Position numbers and translations under genes: made by a program. The notes beneath the pieces were generated by a model that had not been told where the DNA came from, did no database searches, and was given only the letters and a program-made list of their open reading frames with translations. Shown piece after piece: positions 42,451 through 54,304 of a DNA stretch of 64,000 nt (within the stretch, counting starts at the first letter, position 1; each line of letters begins with the position of its first letter). The DNA is from Porphyra umbilicalis (taxonomy: Eukaryota > Rhodophyta > Bangiophyceae > Bangiales > Bangiaceae), in contig KV918880.1 of assembly GCA_002049455.2 (NCBI GenBank), positions 62,001 through 126,000 of the forward strand, in the 5' to 3' direction.

Positions 42451-43473
42451 TCATGGCACGTAAAGCTTGTAGCGCTGGACAGCCGCGCGCACAAACCCAC
42501 GACACATTGCTCCAGTGACATGCAGCAGCATCGTGTCGATGGTCAGCATCGGCCAAGCGTTGAACTGGGCCGGGGAGGACCAGCGGAGTAGCCAACTGCT
42601 GCCGACAGAGAAAACATCCTCGATGGGGTTTAAGTCTGGAGAATACGGAGACAAAGACAAGACGAACACCCCGGCATCCCGCAGCGTCGTGAGAGCCACT
42701 TCATCGTGGATGCGCGCATTTTCCAGAACAAGGACACAGCGGTCCGGCTGTTCGCCCCACGCCCGCCCCTCCTCAACTGACCGCATGTGTGGAAGCAAAA
42801 AGTTGGTCACAAAAATAAAAAAGTCGACAGACGTCTGAGCTGGGGGAGGGCGCGTCACCATCCAGTCAAGGACACGGTCATTTGCCATGGCAACAAAAAA
42901 GCTCGTGCGCACACCGGGGTTGGGATCCACGTAGCACTCGGCGCGCGCTCCGCGCAGAGACCACGCCCATCGGCGCTCGGCCGCCCGGCCCACCCGGTGG
43001 GCCTCGTCGACATATACGCGGCAGCGAAGCGGGATGTCCCACTGCGCCTCCACCCACAGGGCCCGTTGCGCCCCATTGCGAGTCAGAAAAGCGGGCTCAA
43101 TGACCTTACGCGTGAACCCATTGCGGGCAAGGATCCACCCGACAGTCACGGCGGACACCTCCACGCCCGCCCTAACCTCCTCCGCGATGTAGTTTACCGC
43201 GTCTGCCATCTCATCCAAGGAGATCTGCGGCTGCTCGTTGACGGCCGTCAATACGGCAGCACGCAGCCACGGGTCGTCGGATGCGTGGTCATTGTGGCGG
43301 TTCCACTGCTCGGGGGCGTAGTGTAAATCGCCTCCAGTGTCCCGGAAGTAGCGCAGGTACCGAGCCGCCGACCGCACGGACAAGCCCAGAGAGCGTGAGG
43401 CTGCAGCAACGGTGCTGCCTTCGACCAGCACCATACGCACAAGGTGCTAACGGGTCTCGGCAGACTTCATCAT
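42451..43473 (-). pseudogene. IS630/Tc1-type DDE transposase with early in-frame stop and altered triad
   Basis: About 340 codons. The N-terminal helix-turn-helix shows VRMVLVEGSTVAAASRSLG and SVRSAARYLRYF. The DDE_3 catalytic core follows, with VYVDEAH (first Asp), VLVLENARIH (where the second Asp is normally in a DNA..H motif but is Glu here) and YSPDLNPIED (final acidic residue). The start MMKSAETR at 43473 is separated from HLVRMVL by TAG at 43447-43449 in the same frame, so the full protein is not made unless translation starts at the Met at 43434. Early stop plus altered triad suggest a dead copy. No terminal inverted repeats were found. Confidence 0.85.
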
Positions 43474-44089
43474 GCACAGCTCGTCATGCGAGGGGCGCCG
43501 TACAGGGGGTCCACGAAGGTCAGGCACCAGCGCGCAGGCAGACCGGAGGGGAAAGGAGGAGGTGAAGGGGGTGAGTGAGGAAAAATGCAGAGGAAAAAAG
43601 CGAACGCGCGGTACGCGCGCGGGATGGCGCCGTAGCCTGATGGTGTGAAAATCCACGATGGCGGCATTGTGGCGGTGGGGCCTTGCTGCCCGGAAACGGG
43701 GTGTTCGTTTGGGCCACTCTGCCTCCCGTTTGCGCGCGCTGTCGGACAATTTTCGAGCTGGCCACGCCATCTCGGGGCAGATCTCCTCCTGGCACACCAG
43801 TTTCTGAGCAGCGCCTCTCTTCTTGGCATGAGGGGGCCCGAGAAGGTGTCCAAGTGCGCGACCATGTCACATAAGTATGGATTTAAGGATGCGTTGCGCG
43901 TGCTTTGCAGCCGATCGAAGGACAGGTGTACAGGTTCACTCCCAGATTGTGTTCAAAGAGAGCAAGATGGAAGAAAACATGAAGCAAATGATAAGCCAAA
44001 CACCTGCCAATTGGGTAAGATCGGCACTTGAGGCACGTTTTTTACGGTCAATTTATGACTTTCAAGAGGGCGCAGTTGATCCAGCCTCT

Positions 44090-44132
44090 CTTGACTTCGA
44101 CCAGATCGGCCAAAATTGGGAAGACAGCAATA
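44090..44132 (+). mobile_element. Transposon coding remnant (LDFD..QNWEDSN), copy 2
   Basis: Plus strand codes SLDFDQIGQNWEDSN. See the copy at 40382-40430, which is on the other strand. Confidence 0.6.
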
Positions 44133-45006
44133 GACCGAAAAAGTACAGGAGCATAGGGTAAACACCATAGCAGAGAATAAGGTGCAGAAACAGAGCCAAG
44201 AGCAGAGCGGCGTGTACAGGTCAGTGGCCAGTTCAGACAAAACAACCCGGCAGTCGGATACTCCCCACCTACGCACCCCTCCAACGGAGACGGATCTGGG
44301 TGGTCGTGAAGCGGGTGGTCGTGACGGCGGCGTCCAAATGGGCCAATCCGACGGGAGAGGTCGCGGGGGCGGCGTCCGGCTGAACGCCGATAGTGCGGAC
44401 GCGGCGCTGCGAGAGATGCCCCTGTCCCCTGTCTCCATCCCCTCTCCTCTTGCACCTCCCTCGTACTCCTCCCGCGCCTCTCTCCCGTCTCCCCCTCCCG
44501 TCCCCCCGAACATATCCAGCTCAAAGGTTGGCATAAAAAAAATCACAGGAAGACGTCTCACATGCGTCCACATACCTTCACATAGGGCACGCTCCAAGGA
44601 AGCAAGGGGGGAAGGATACGTGCCTGGGACAACGGCAAGGACGGGGACAACTGGTGTGCGCGAGGGGGGGAGGGGACGACCAAGATCCGTTGCAACGCCG
44701 CCGAAGCAGCCGATCTGGTTAAACGACGGGGGGGCGGGCGGCACAGATCAGGAATGGGCGTCTGGGGGGGGCAAGCTGCCCAAGCGCCGGCGATCTGGGC
44801 CACACACTGCGGCGCGGAAGATCGCCTCACGTGCAGCGCGCGTCGGGCGACAGACCGCCCGAGATCCTGGATTTTCTGACCAGCTGCAATTGTGGGGGCT
44901 CGCTCAGGTGGCTTGGAATGATGCTTGCTGTTTGGCCCGCTCCTGCGAGCCGCTGGATCAGTCGAACGGCCTCTGTTTCCGACCGAAATGGACTTCAAGG
45001 CCACCG

Positions 45007-45060
45007 GATCCGGCTTTTTCCAGGATCCCGGGGCCAAAAAAGCTGGATATCCAGCAAAAT
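45007..45060 (-). repeat. Dispersed repeat with GCTGGATATCCAGC core, copy 2
   Basis: Contains GCTGGATATCCAGC (45042-45055) and GATCCGGCTTTTTCCAGGAT (from 45007), the complement of the right block of the copy at 36951-37096. The spacing between blocks is much shorter than in copy 1, where about 90 bp is inserted. Confidence 0.65.
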
Positions 45061-47255
45061 TTTCCCGTAGGGCTGTGGCGGGTGCGGCGGCGGCGGCTGA
45101 CGCGGCGGCCGTCGGAAGCGCCCCACTGTGCCGCGACGGTGCGTGAGCAGGCGCGGTTGTCGCGGCGTCGCCGTAGCGTCTGCGCCGCGCCCCTGCGCGC
45201 TGCGGTCCCACCCCAGGGGCCCCTGGGCCGGCGCGCGGAAAAAGCGTTGTGCGCGGCCGCGCCGGTGCCGCTGCCGCTGCCGCCGCTTCAGTGGGCGTCG
45301 TAGCGCCGCCGTGCGCCAGAGGTCTTCCCCTCGGCGGCGGCACGCCGATGTATCGCGCCAATGGTACGGCGGCGATCGGCCACGGCCGTGGCGTGACTGC
45401 CACCATGCACGCCGGGCACACTCCGGCTACCGTGCAAGTGGGGGAGTCGCCCCGCCGCCTGGCTGACCGCGTGGGCGTCGGCGACGGTGGCGGCGAGCTG
45501 GGCGGGCGGCGAGCGGTCAGTCGCGCGGCGTGCAGCGGTGCCCCCCGGGGGGCGGCACGCGGAGCGCTAGGGGGGCCAGGCCGCCGCAACGGGCGAGCCG
45601 CCAAGGGCGGTAGACGGTCAGAGAGGGGAGTGGTAGCAGCCATCCAGAGGGAGAGGGCGGCTGGGTGAGCGGGACGGCGGCCCCCATCAGTGGCAGCTGC
45701 ACCGGCGGCAGCGATTCCCCGCGAGCCCCCCCGAAGGCAGACGGATCGGGCCACCCTGGTTCTATAGGGTAAAGTAAATAGGTTGGGCGACGCAGACCTG
45801 TGGGGGTCATCAGCATCCCAACTGCGGCAGGGGGGGCTGGCCGATAGCTCCCCTCAGACAGGAGAACACCTGCCCACATCAAAGTGCGTGGACCAATCAT
45901 ATCCACCCGTCAAGGCTGCGATTACCCGTCCTGGAAGCCGGCGCAGTGCTCCTTAAAGCGTGGGCGCACGCAAGCAGTAAATCAGCTCGTTTTGGACTTC
46001 AAGAACTTGTTGACACCCTCCTCACAGTACCCTGTTGCCCGATTTTCAGTACAAGTGGTTTGCAACAAGGTTTTGCACGGATCGTACTTGTAAAATTCAT
46101 ATCACAGGAAGCGTCTCGCGGCGGTGCAGACTGTGAGTGCGAGAGAACACGTTTTCACGCTGCAAAAATGCGCTTCAGAGTGCGTCAACAACTGCACGTA
46201 TCGAACCCTGAAAGGAACTTGCGATGAGGGCGTGCCATGCTCTTCGGGTCAAGGTTCTGAAGCACTGATTGCCAGCTTACTTAATACACATCCAGCCTCT
46301 ACCCACCAACCGTCAAAAGTCAAAAAGTTGCTGCTGCACATGTTCATGCTACAAGATCTTGGGCTGCAACATGCCGTCTGACAAGAATTTCTTGCGAAAA
46401 CGGGCTTGCGTGCGCCCACGTTTTAAGGGAAACTGCGCGGGTGTGGCTGTGCCTCAGACCTGCCTACAGATGGTGGCAATGCTTCAGCGTTTTGGAGTGT
46501 TTTACCGTGTACCGCGCGCGCGGCCTGCTCCCTGCTCGTTTGAACGCGCGCGAGCCCTGCAGCAGGCCCAACTAGGGAAACCACAGCCTTCGATCCTGCG
46601 CAACGCAGAATCGAAGGCAAACGCGCCAGATCTAAGGCATCTGCACCAATCATGGATCGAATCCGGACTCTTGACAGCACTGTCAAGGATCAGAATCTGG
46701 TGCTGGAGTCGACGCCAGGGGCCCCCGCGTCCGCCAGCTGCCCCCCCCCCCCCTATTGTCCTGCTCCCCAGGTGGTGTAGCTGCCACGGGGTCACGACAG
46801 TCTGTGTAGCTCTCTCTATGTACAGAGACGTTTAAAAGCCGATTACTCGACTGTATGACCATTTCGCGGTGGCCTTTGCGCAGTGAGCGCCTCAGGATGG
46901 CAGTGGCGTATGTGTGCGTCCGCGGCACATGCGCCGTCCCCATGCTTTCGAAGGGGGTCTGCGCTGTCTCAGGGGTGGCGTGAACTCGCGTGGAGCTGTC
47001 CCACCCTCTTGGGCACGTTGCTGGCACGCTGTGGCGGTTCTGGGTTAGTTCCAGGGCCACAGCGTGTTGTGGGCACCCTAATACTGCGCTGGTGCAATAC
47101 TGTGGACTCTATGGAGGGGCTAGAGTGTGTTGGTGGCACGGTACGAAGAGAATTGTCCTGCGGATAGGCGCAGCATTGCTGAGATGTGGCAGCAGTCTCG
47201 GCTGCTGCGACATTGGGGGGTCTGAATAGGCAGGGACGGAGCGCTTGCGCGCTTA

Positions 47256-47995
47256 GAGCATTGTTAACAATGAGATGCTATCGCCATATTCAAGCCACGT
47301 TGCACAACGTGTCCCATTAAGCACCTGAAGTCCAACGTCACACCACGTTTTAGACGAAGAAGCCCATTTTTTGTTCGGGCCATGGAAATAGAACTACCTC
47401 CTTGATTCTGGCTTCCGCTGACCAAGAATAGCTGTGCGGCTATCGCTTTTCTATTTCGAGTCGGAATAGATTTTAGGATAGCCGAGGCTTTCTCACGGGG
47501 GCCTCTGATTGGCCCATGTGATGGATCAACGACCCGTTTCACAGCAAATAGTAGCACGTGGCGGCAACGTGTGTGCCACGTCTGCAAGATTGACTGCCAG
47601 TTTCTTCTGGGCAGAGATGGTGGGAACGTCCGCAAGAGCTGTCGTACATGGCAATGATCCTACAGTGACGTCCTTCTAGGCGTGGACGTCATCAAACGCT
47701 GCACATTTTGACCTGTTTCTTTGTCCCTCTGCCGACGAGCGTTCTCTGCGCCTTCGTTATGGTTGATACGGCTGCTCACCACAGTTGTCATCTGCCGCTG
47801 CAGTGAATAAAGTCCTGGCAGAAAATATCGTCTTGATCGGGCCCAGACAAGACCTGGTGTAAGGAAACCTGCAGATACTTAGGCTCATGACAGCACAGCA
47901 GCCAACGGCTGACGTACATGTGGCTGTCTAAGGACGCGGACTTCGTTCTAGAATGGAATAGCCGATAGCAATAGCCTGAGTTGTTGACAATGCTC
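47256..47995 (-). mobile_element. PIF/Harbinger-like MITE, copy 2 (740 bp)
   Basis: Same element as 14098-14837 in inverted orientation, exactly 740 bp. Ends read GAGCATTGTTAAC and, complemented, GAGCATTGTCAAC. The left flank is TTA (47253-47255), the right is TTT (47996-47998), a one-base decay of the target duplication. Confidence 0.85.
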
Positions 47996-48181
47996 TTTGC
48001 GAAGCACACTGCCGTTCATAGCGCACTTCAGAGCAATTAGAAACCAGTCTCTTCAGAAACATTGTGTTTCAGTCGTGTTCGGCCCGGAAGTGTCGTACGC
48101 ACCGCCGAGTCGGACCAGATGGCAGTAAGAAATTAGACGGTCCCAAGACCATACCACCTCGCTCCATAGCCGAACAGAAAG

Positions 48182-48358
48182 GGTACAGGGTGCTATGAGA
48201 GCCACGCAGTGTTGTTTCTTCCGCGAGAAAAAACGCGGAACGGCTGTAGGCAGGTAGGAAAACGCAGGGTGGCCACCCACTGGATTGGACAGTGTCAGTG
48301 AAATCCAGCAATTCACTGGAAAGGTCAGTGTCGGTGGCTATCTGCGCCCTCTTGACGG
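48182..48358 (+). repeat. Dispersed repeat, family R, copy 2
   Basis: Counterpart of 34226-34400 in the same orientation, again followed by a pyrimidine- and GC-rich tract (48420-48760). Confidence 0.75.
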
Positions 48359-49235
48359 AGATGTCCAGCTGCCGCAAAGCATGCCCCCCCCCCAGTTGAC
48401 CGCAGCCGCAAAGGTGGCCACGGCTACAGTCGTGACTGTTTGCCTACCCACTGTCGCTGCCTCGACCCCACCGCTGTATCCCCCCACTACTGCTTCCTTC
48501 CCCTGCCGCCGCGACCTCCTCGACCTGCCGCTTCCTCCCCGTGCCGCCGATGCCTCCGCCTCCGCGGATGTCACTCTCGCAGCGTCCATCGCTGCCCCGC
48601 GCTGCCCGCAGGAACCGCGATAGCCGTGGTGCCAGGGGGAGGAGGCCGCGGGCTTCCCGGCAGTTGGGATTGAGGCGGCGGTGGCGGCGGCGACGGCGGC
48701 GGCGGTGGGGGGGACAGTCGCGACGGTGTGTGAATGCCGAGGGGGGAAGGGGGAGGAGCGGCAGGACCAGTACAACGGAGGGAGCGAGAGAGCCAACTGA
48801 CCGTCTTATATGGAGGGAAGGGACATAAATGGATAGTTGGAGGGGGGGGGTGCGCTCCGGGCAGCACCAGAGCACCGGGGGAGGGCACGCCTATTCAAGC
48901 CTGCCTCAAGCGGCTCTTTTGGATTTCTGGCCACCTCATTGGGTGGACAGAAAATTTAATGCTTTCTATTGGCTGCAACCGATTCTGTCGGCTGATTTCC
49001 AATGCTCGCTGCTTCCGACATGACAAGGCCTCTTTTTTGGGCTTAAAAGAGTTCAGGGCCAATGGGCGTGCCACACACGCCTGCCTCCCTTTCACGATGT
49101 GAAACCCGTTTCCGATTTGCCTTCGCGTTTTCGAGGAGCGCACATCCATCCAACGATGTGCGTGGAGGTCGCTGTTGCTTCTTCTTGATACCCCGCAAAA
49201 GCCCACTCGTGCACAGAACGCCAGTGGCAAAAAAA

Positions 49236-51503
49236 CTACTTCTTAGAGAATGCCACAATCACTCCACTGGCCTCCTCAAACTGGTCGTTTGCCCACTTAG
49301 CCCGGTCCTTCTCCCTCTTCTCGAGAGTCGCCAAACTCTCCCGCCTCCAGGCCTTGTTGACACGCAGGCGGCGGTCCCCGGGATGGAGCGCACTACGAGG
49401 CCCCACCTTCCGCTTACGGATTGGCGCCTTGGACCGCCGAAGAGCGTCCGAAGCCACGCCGCTCAACGCCATCGTCTGCACCAGCTTACGACAGGAAAGC
49501 AGAGGCGTCTCAGCCGTAGAGCGAGCCGCATTCTGGTTATAATACCCGTGCCACGACTCAATCGCCTGCTCGCCGTAGAGACCGGTGCTCCCCCACCGCC
49601 CCATTAATTCCCACGAATGGGAGAAGAGCACGTGTAGCTTGGGCGAAATGCTCACCCATGGGAAAGATTCCTGGATGAGACTGACGAATGCCCGCGCATC
49701 GGCCTTAAACCGGTGCTGCTCGGCAGCAGGAATAACAGCTGCACGGTTAAGGGTTGCCATAGCGCCGCGCAGCAGCGCCCACCCGCGCTCGTAGGCGGTC
49801 GCCCAATGGGCCGGCACGAGGGGCTGCAGGATTCGCATGATAGCGTGGCTTCTCGCGCCAATTGTGTGGTAGTGCCGACCAATGAATTTGCTTCCATGGT
49901 ATGGTACAGGCTCCACGCCAATCTCCACGCTCAACGTAGCCGCAAGCGGGTGCGCAAACTGCCGTCCCGTAGATGGCCCGCGCCCTTGCGTTACAGCCTC
50001 AATAGCAATCTGCAGCATCCGCAGCGTAAGCCCAATCATCAAATGAAGAGGAAGGGGCACGATTTGGGTGGGGGGCACGATGATGACTGGCGGTCGCTCG
50101 ATAGACAAATGGGTTGCAAGCCCAAGTCCATCTGGCGTCTCTCCCGACTCGTAGGCGGCCCGCATTTCCCTTAGGTGGGACACGGTTCTCGGAGGGTGAG
50201 TACGACTCAAGTCCTGCACAGTCCCAAACAGCGCGTCCAACAACCACTGCGCGTCGCTCGGGCTCTTGGTGCCCAAACACATAGGGCATGGCAGGGACGC
50301 GCTGTGCCCCTTATGGCCTGCGGTGGTGCATACAGATGGGTAGTCGCTGTTAACGAAGACACGCACTGCCCGCCGCTGAGGCCCCACAACAACGCCAGTG
50401 AGGGCAAGTTGATGTAACTGTGCCACATGAGGCGCCAGTATGGCTGCTACCTCAGGGTACTTGTCCTTGGACTCAGGGCACACTCCCATCAGGAGGGTAT
50501 TTCCGAGTCTGTTCGGGTGTTCTTGGTTCATAAAACCTATCACAACCTTCACAGATGACGGGTCACCTCCCCTATCCAAACCAACAGAGATATGGATATC
50601 TCTCATGTCAGCCGGAGGGCAGAAATCGCTATACTGAGGTCTCTCAGTGCTGAGGACCTCGTAATCGCAAGTCTGTGGGATAGCCACGCCCTCTGGGTCA
50701 AACGACGGGCGCTCAACGAACAGCCCGGCGGATCACAGATCAGACAGCCGCCCTTCCACCGCGCGACAGAGGTGGCTCAGGTGCGCCCCAGTGTCCAATA
50801 AGGAAACGTCATTGGCCGGCACCTTCAGAAGGGCAGACCGTGCCTGCCGTAGTGCTTGAGGGCTGGCCATCGGGCTCAAAGCCCCCCCAAAGAACACCCG
50901 AATCCGGTTGAACTTCGCGTAGCTGATTCCAACGGATGCCAAAAGCCCGACCTGCTCTGTGGCTGTCGGGCGTGGCGGGAGTCTGGGGCCACGGCTCCCA
51001 GCGGCACTTGGAATGGCGCGAACAGCCACGGCCAAGCGCTTGTTGCGCTGGCTCTTACCCACATCCGGTTTTATCACGGACGGTTTCCGAGTGTAAACAC
51101 TGACGCGCCCATTCGCGTGCGACACAGATAAAGCAGTTGGAACCGTCCGCGCCAAGATGGCTGCGGCTACACGGTTTAGGTCCAAAGCTGCAGTGTCTTC
51201 GGGCGTCCGAGCCGCGCCTACAAACTCCAAAAACTGGTTGACAGTCTTTTGAGGAGTGAGGCGCGGCGCGCTGGGCGCACCCGCAGCCGCTGAACCTTCC
51301 AACGTGTGTGGTATGGAGGGCGACGGCACAGCCGTGCCGCTCACTCCGACGGTGTCACACGTCAAGGCGGGCGCGGGAGTGGTGCGGTGAGGCACAAAAG
51401 GGGTGAGGACGGCCACAGCGGTGCCTGTGCGCGCACCCGGCGAGGGCGCGCCACAGCGCGGACCGCTGGCGTGCTCGGAGTCTAGGGTAGAATCTCCTCC
51501 CAT
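49236..51503 (-). pseudogene. Transposon-type RNase-H-like protein with one in-frame stop
   Basis: Two long stretches, 51503-50733 and 50732-49236, are in one frame and separated only by TGA at 50735-50733. The C-terminal part resembles a multicopy, presumably transposon-encoded family of animals and protists. Blocks in order: GLDRGGD, VFVNSDYPSVC with a following PCPMC zinc-like pair, VPLPLHLMIGL, LHVLFSHSWELM and GLYGEQAIESWH. D, D and E in these blocks could be a catalytic triad; that is inference. The upstream part has the block KTVNQFLEFVGAARTPED and a basic region. The ATG at 51503 is the first in frame after a stop-free GTG-led extension to about 51770. The stop is one C-to-T change from CGA. 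Confidence 0.65.
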
Positions 51504-52870
51504 CGCTGCGACACCCGATGTGCGCGTCTTGAGCCCCCGTGACTGCACGACCGAGCCGCCCAAATTCGCTGCGTCGCCTGTCTGGGCGGACGGAAGTGAG
51601 TCACGGAAAGGGGGGGGGGGAAGGGCCGCGTTGGCACAAAGCCCGCCTGCCGGCGCGACCAATCGGATGTCAGCCGTCGCCCCCACGGCCACGACAGCCC
51701 CGACTGCCGGTGCCCCGGCAACAGCTGCACCGACAGAACCGGAGCGGTCAGCTGTCGGGACAGTGGGCGGTGAGAGGCACGGGTGGGGGGGGGGGCGAAA
51801 TCGTCACCAAGCCTGCCCGCCGGTGTCGAGGGCCATGCCGGCGCCACAGCCCGCTGACGACGGACTGCAGCAGCGTAGCACGGGGCGCAATCTCGGTGCG
51901 GAATACCGTCAGCATCTGTGTGCGAGCCGCCCTTGCTCCGTCGAAACGGCAGGGCTGCCGCCGCCCCAACGGACGTTGCCGAATTCTTGCCGTCTACGGT
52001 CTTGCTTGCCACTGCTTGCCACGCGAGCGCCTCAACTGTATGGGTGAGGAAATGTCGGTGACACAGGGGGCAAAAAAAGGTAAACACTTTACCAGAAAAA
52101 GCTGCTCGGAGCTGGGCAGACGTGGGCACACTGTGAGATTGGAGAAGCAAAGTCTATGGTTAGGTTTGATGCCTTCTAGTGACGAAACCAATAGCGGTCG
52201 GATGGGTACTCTTGGCACAGCCCGATGCAGCTTGGAGCGGGGAACACGATGACACTGCAACCACAACGGTGACAAACGACCATCCACAAAAGTACCCACA
52301 GAAATTGATATACGTACCTCAACGGTCGTGGAGGGACGGTGCCGTCCCTACCACCGCGGAACATCATTGCGCGGCCGCCGTGCCGTGCCAGATGACTGGT
52401 CGGGGGCGAGGGTGTCCTTCTGGCACCCTGAAGCGGGTGGGGGGGGGGTTAGACAGCACGGTGGCGGCACGATGATGATGAGCCCCGAGGTAGGCGATCT
52501 TGCAACCGACGGACCTGCTGTCGATGAAGACGGGCCTTCCAATTGCCGTTTCCACCGCCAGCGGCCGCCACAGCCACTGAGACTACTGCAGGAATCGGGA
52601 CGCTTTCATCCAATTCGTGTAATGCAACCGGAACTTTCATATCCAAAAGAGCCACCTTGAATAGGCGTGAGGGTGGTCGGAGCAATGCCGGAAAATGGAG
52701 GCAAGACACGCTGACTGTCTGGGTGGCAAACTGGGACTATCACATCCTATTGGCTCATCTGCCTTCGATGTACTGCACTTGCCTTCGATGTACTGCTGCA
52801 GTACATCGAAGGTGTACTGCTGCAGTACATCGACGGCTGTGGTTTCCACCTCAGGCAGGCCACCGCAGGG
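51504..52870. other. Intergenic, no gene seen
   Basis: About 1.4 kb. GC-rich to about 52000, then balanced. A near-palindrome around CCTTCGATGTACTG lies at 52782-52812, preceded by a direct copy of GCCTTCGATGTACTGC at 52761. Confidence 0.4.
52782..52812. repeat. Near-perfect palindrome built on CCTTCGATGTACTG
   Basis: CCTTCGATGTACTG (52782-52795) is followed after three bases by its exact complement (52799-52812). Partial copies lie on both sides (from about 52761 and to about 52833), giving a cluster of inverted and direct copies. Confidence 0.8.
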
Positions 52871-54304
52871 CAGAGGTGTGATTTAAATCATTTGAGGCGC
52901 CGGGTAAAGGTGATTTAAATCAACCCTTGATTTTTATTCGTATGACGTGATTTTTATTGATTTACATCATCCGGCATGGTTTAAATAATTTAGGCTCGTT
53001 ATGTATGAATATAAGTACATATCCCTCGTGATAAGGCCTGATAAGGACCACTAACGCTGGTGTTTTCCTTCGTGTCTCGTGCGGTGGGCGTCACCGACTG
53101 GGCGGCCGTCGACGAGTCGGGGGGGGGGGGCGAGCGGCAGGGGATGGAGATGGCGACGGGGTGCCGGGGGGGGGTCCGCCGCCGCCCTACCCGGCGGTCA
53201 CCGCCGTGGCGGAGGTGATCGCCGCCACCGCCGCCGCCGCCGCCGCCGCGGCGAACCTGTCGGGGCTGCCCGTGACGGCGGTGTGGGTCGCCCTCGGCAC
53301 CACGAAGAAGAGGGAGCGCGCGGGAGTTTCCGAGGCTGCCGCCGTCGACGGCGGCACCATGGCCGCGTTGCTCTCCGCTCTCGCGGCCGCCGTGGCGGGC
53401 GGCGCGTCGACGGCGGTGGTCGACGCCGGCGACTGCCTCCCTACCGTCACCGCTGTCGCGTCTGCCATTGGCGCGCATGCCGCCGCCAATCCGTGGGTGC
53501 GGGTCGAAATGGTCGCCCGGGGGGGGTGCTGGCACTCACCGCCGTGCTCGTCGCCCGGTGCTCGCTGCGCCGGCAGCGGTGGCGGCCGCCTTTCGCGTCG
53601 CCACCCGTGGCAGTGAAGCCACCAAAGCCGCCGTCGACGCGCCACTCCCCGCCGACGGCGGAGGGCGGTCCGGGTTGGACGTGGTCCGGGGTACGCCGGC
53701 GGCGGCCGCCGTGGCCGCGGCGGCGGCGGGCGGCGCCGCGGCGGGCGCCCACCCCGCCGCGCTCGCCGCCACCGCGATGGTGTGTTCCCTCCTCACCGCC
53801 GACAACGCGTAGACGGCCGTGGCGGGCGTGTTTTCCCGCACCCGCTGCTTGGCGTGCGTCGCCTCCGCGGGCCCTCCGCCCATCGCCGTCGGTGGCGGCG
53901 GCGGCGGGGGTGAGGGCGGGAACCCTCCCCCCCTCCCCCCCCTCCTTCCCCTCCCCGCCCCGCTCGTCGCTCTCCTGCCGCCCGCGGGGACCCCCGCCGC
54001 GGATCCGCACCTGTTCACGGCGGCGCTCGCTACGCTCCGCACGGTCGCTGTCGTTGACGCGGCGTGCGCGGCGCTCATGCCTCCCATCCCCGCCGTCGCG
54101 GCGTTGCGCACCCCACCCCGCTCTGCCACCGTCGCGCCGGCGGTCGGTGAGAGTTCAACGATGACCATGACTCTCGCTCGTCGGTGCACACCCGCAGTGT
54201 CAGGTCGCATCAGCGTAAGCAGGACAATGCCCATGTGATTTAAACGATTTCAATCATTAAAATCAGCATGATTTAAATCAAATAAAAATCACCTCCCATC
54301 TCTG
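52871..54304. mobile_element. hAT-like non-autonomous element (1434 bp) carrying a GC-rich reading frame
   Basis: The left end reads CAGAGGTGTGATTTAAATCA and the right end, complemented, starts CAGAGATGGGAGGTGATTT; CAGAGGTG-type ends are typical of hAT transposons. Flanks are CCGCAGGG (52863-52870) and CCGCACGG (54305-54312), an 8-bp target duplication with one mismatch. Subterminal zones at both ends are AT-rich with repeated GATTTAAATCA. The interior is extremely GC-rich, the reverse of the ends, and encodes no recognisable hAT transposase. Confidence 0.75.
53161..54238 (+). pseudogene. Unrecognised Ala/Val-rich reading frame inside the hAT-like element
   Basis: Protein-like sequence starts in one frame (LSGLPVTAVWVALGTTKK; VVDAGDCLPTVTAVASAIG), shifts at the G-run near 53519-53526 into another (53468-53812), and continues through a TAG at 53810-53812 to 54238. 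There is no ATG in good context and no known domain. It may be host coding sequence captured by the element and now decayed. Confidence 0.35.

Larger units (their letters stand above)
43474..47255. other. Intergenic mosaic, no gene supported
   Basis: About 3.8 kb. It contains the remnant at 44090-44132, the dispersed repeat at 45007-45060 and a GC island at about 45060-45560 with a long minus-strand frame of low complexity. From 45900 to 47250 the DNA is balanced with no motif. A 13-C run lies at about 46741-46753. Confidence 0.45.

Noticed and set aside
44558-45754. 398-codon minus-strand frame
   Set aside because: Low-complexity GC-rich composition, no domain, and it runs through a dispersed repeat.
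46630-46680. B-box-like ATCGAATCC suggesting a tRNA
   Set aside because: No matching A box, acceptor or anticodon stem can be drawn.
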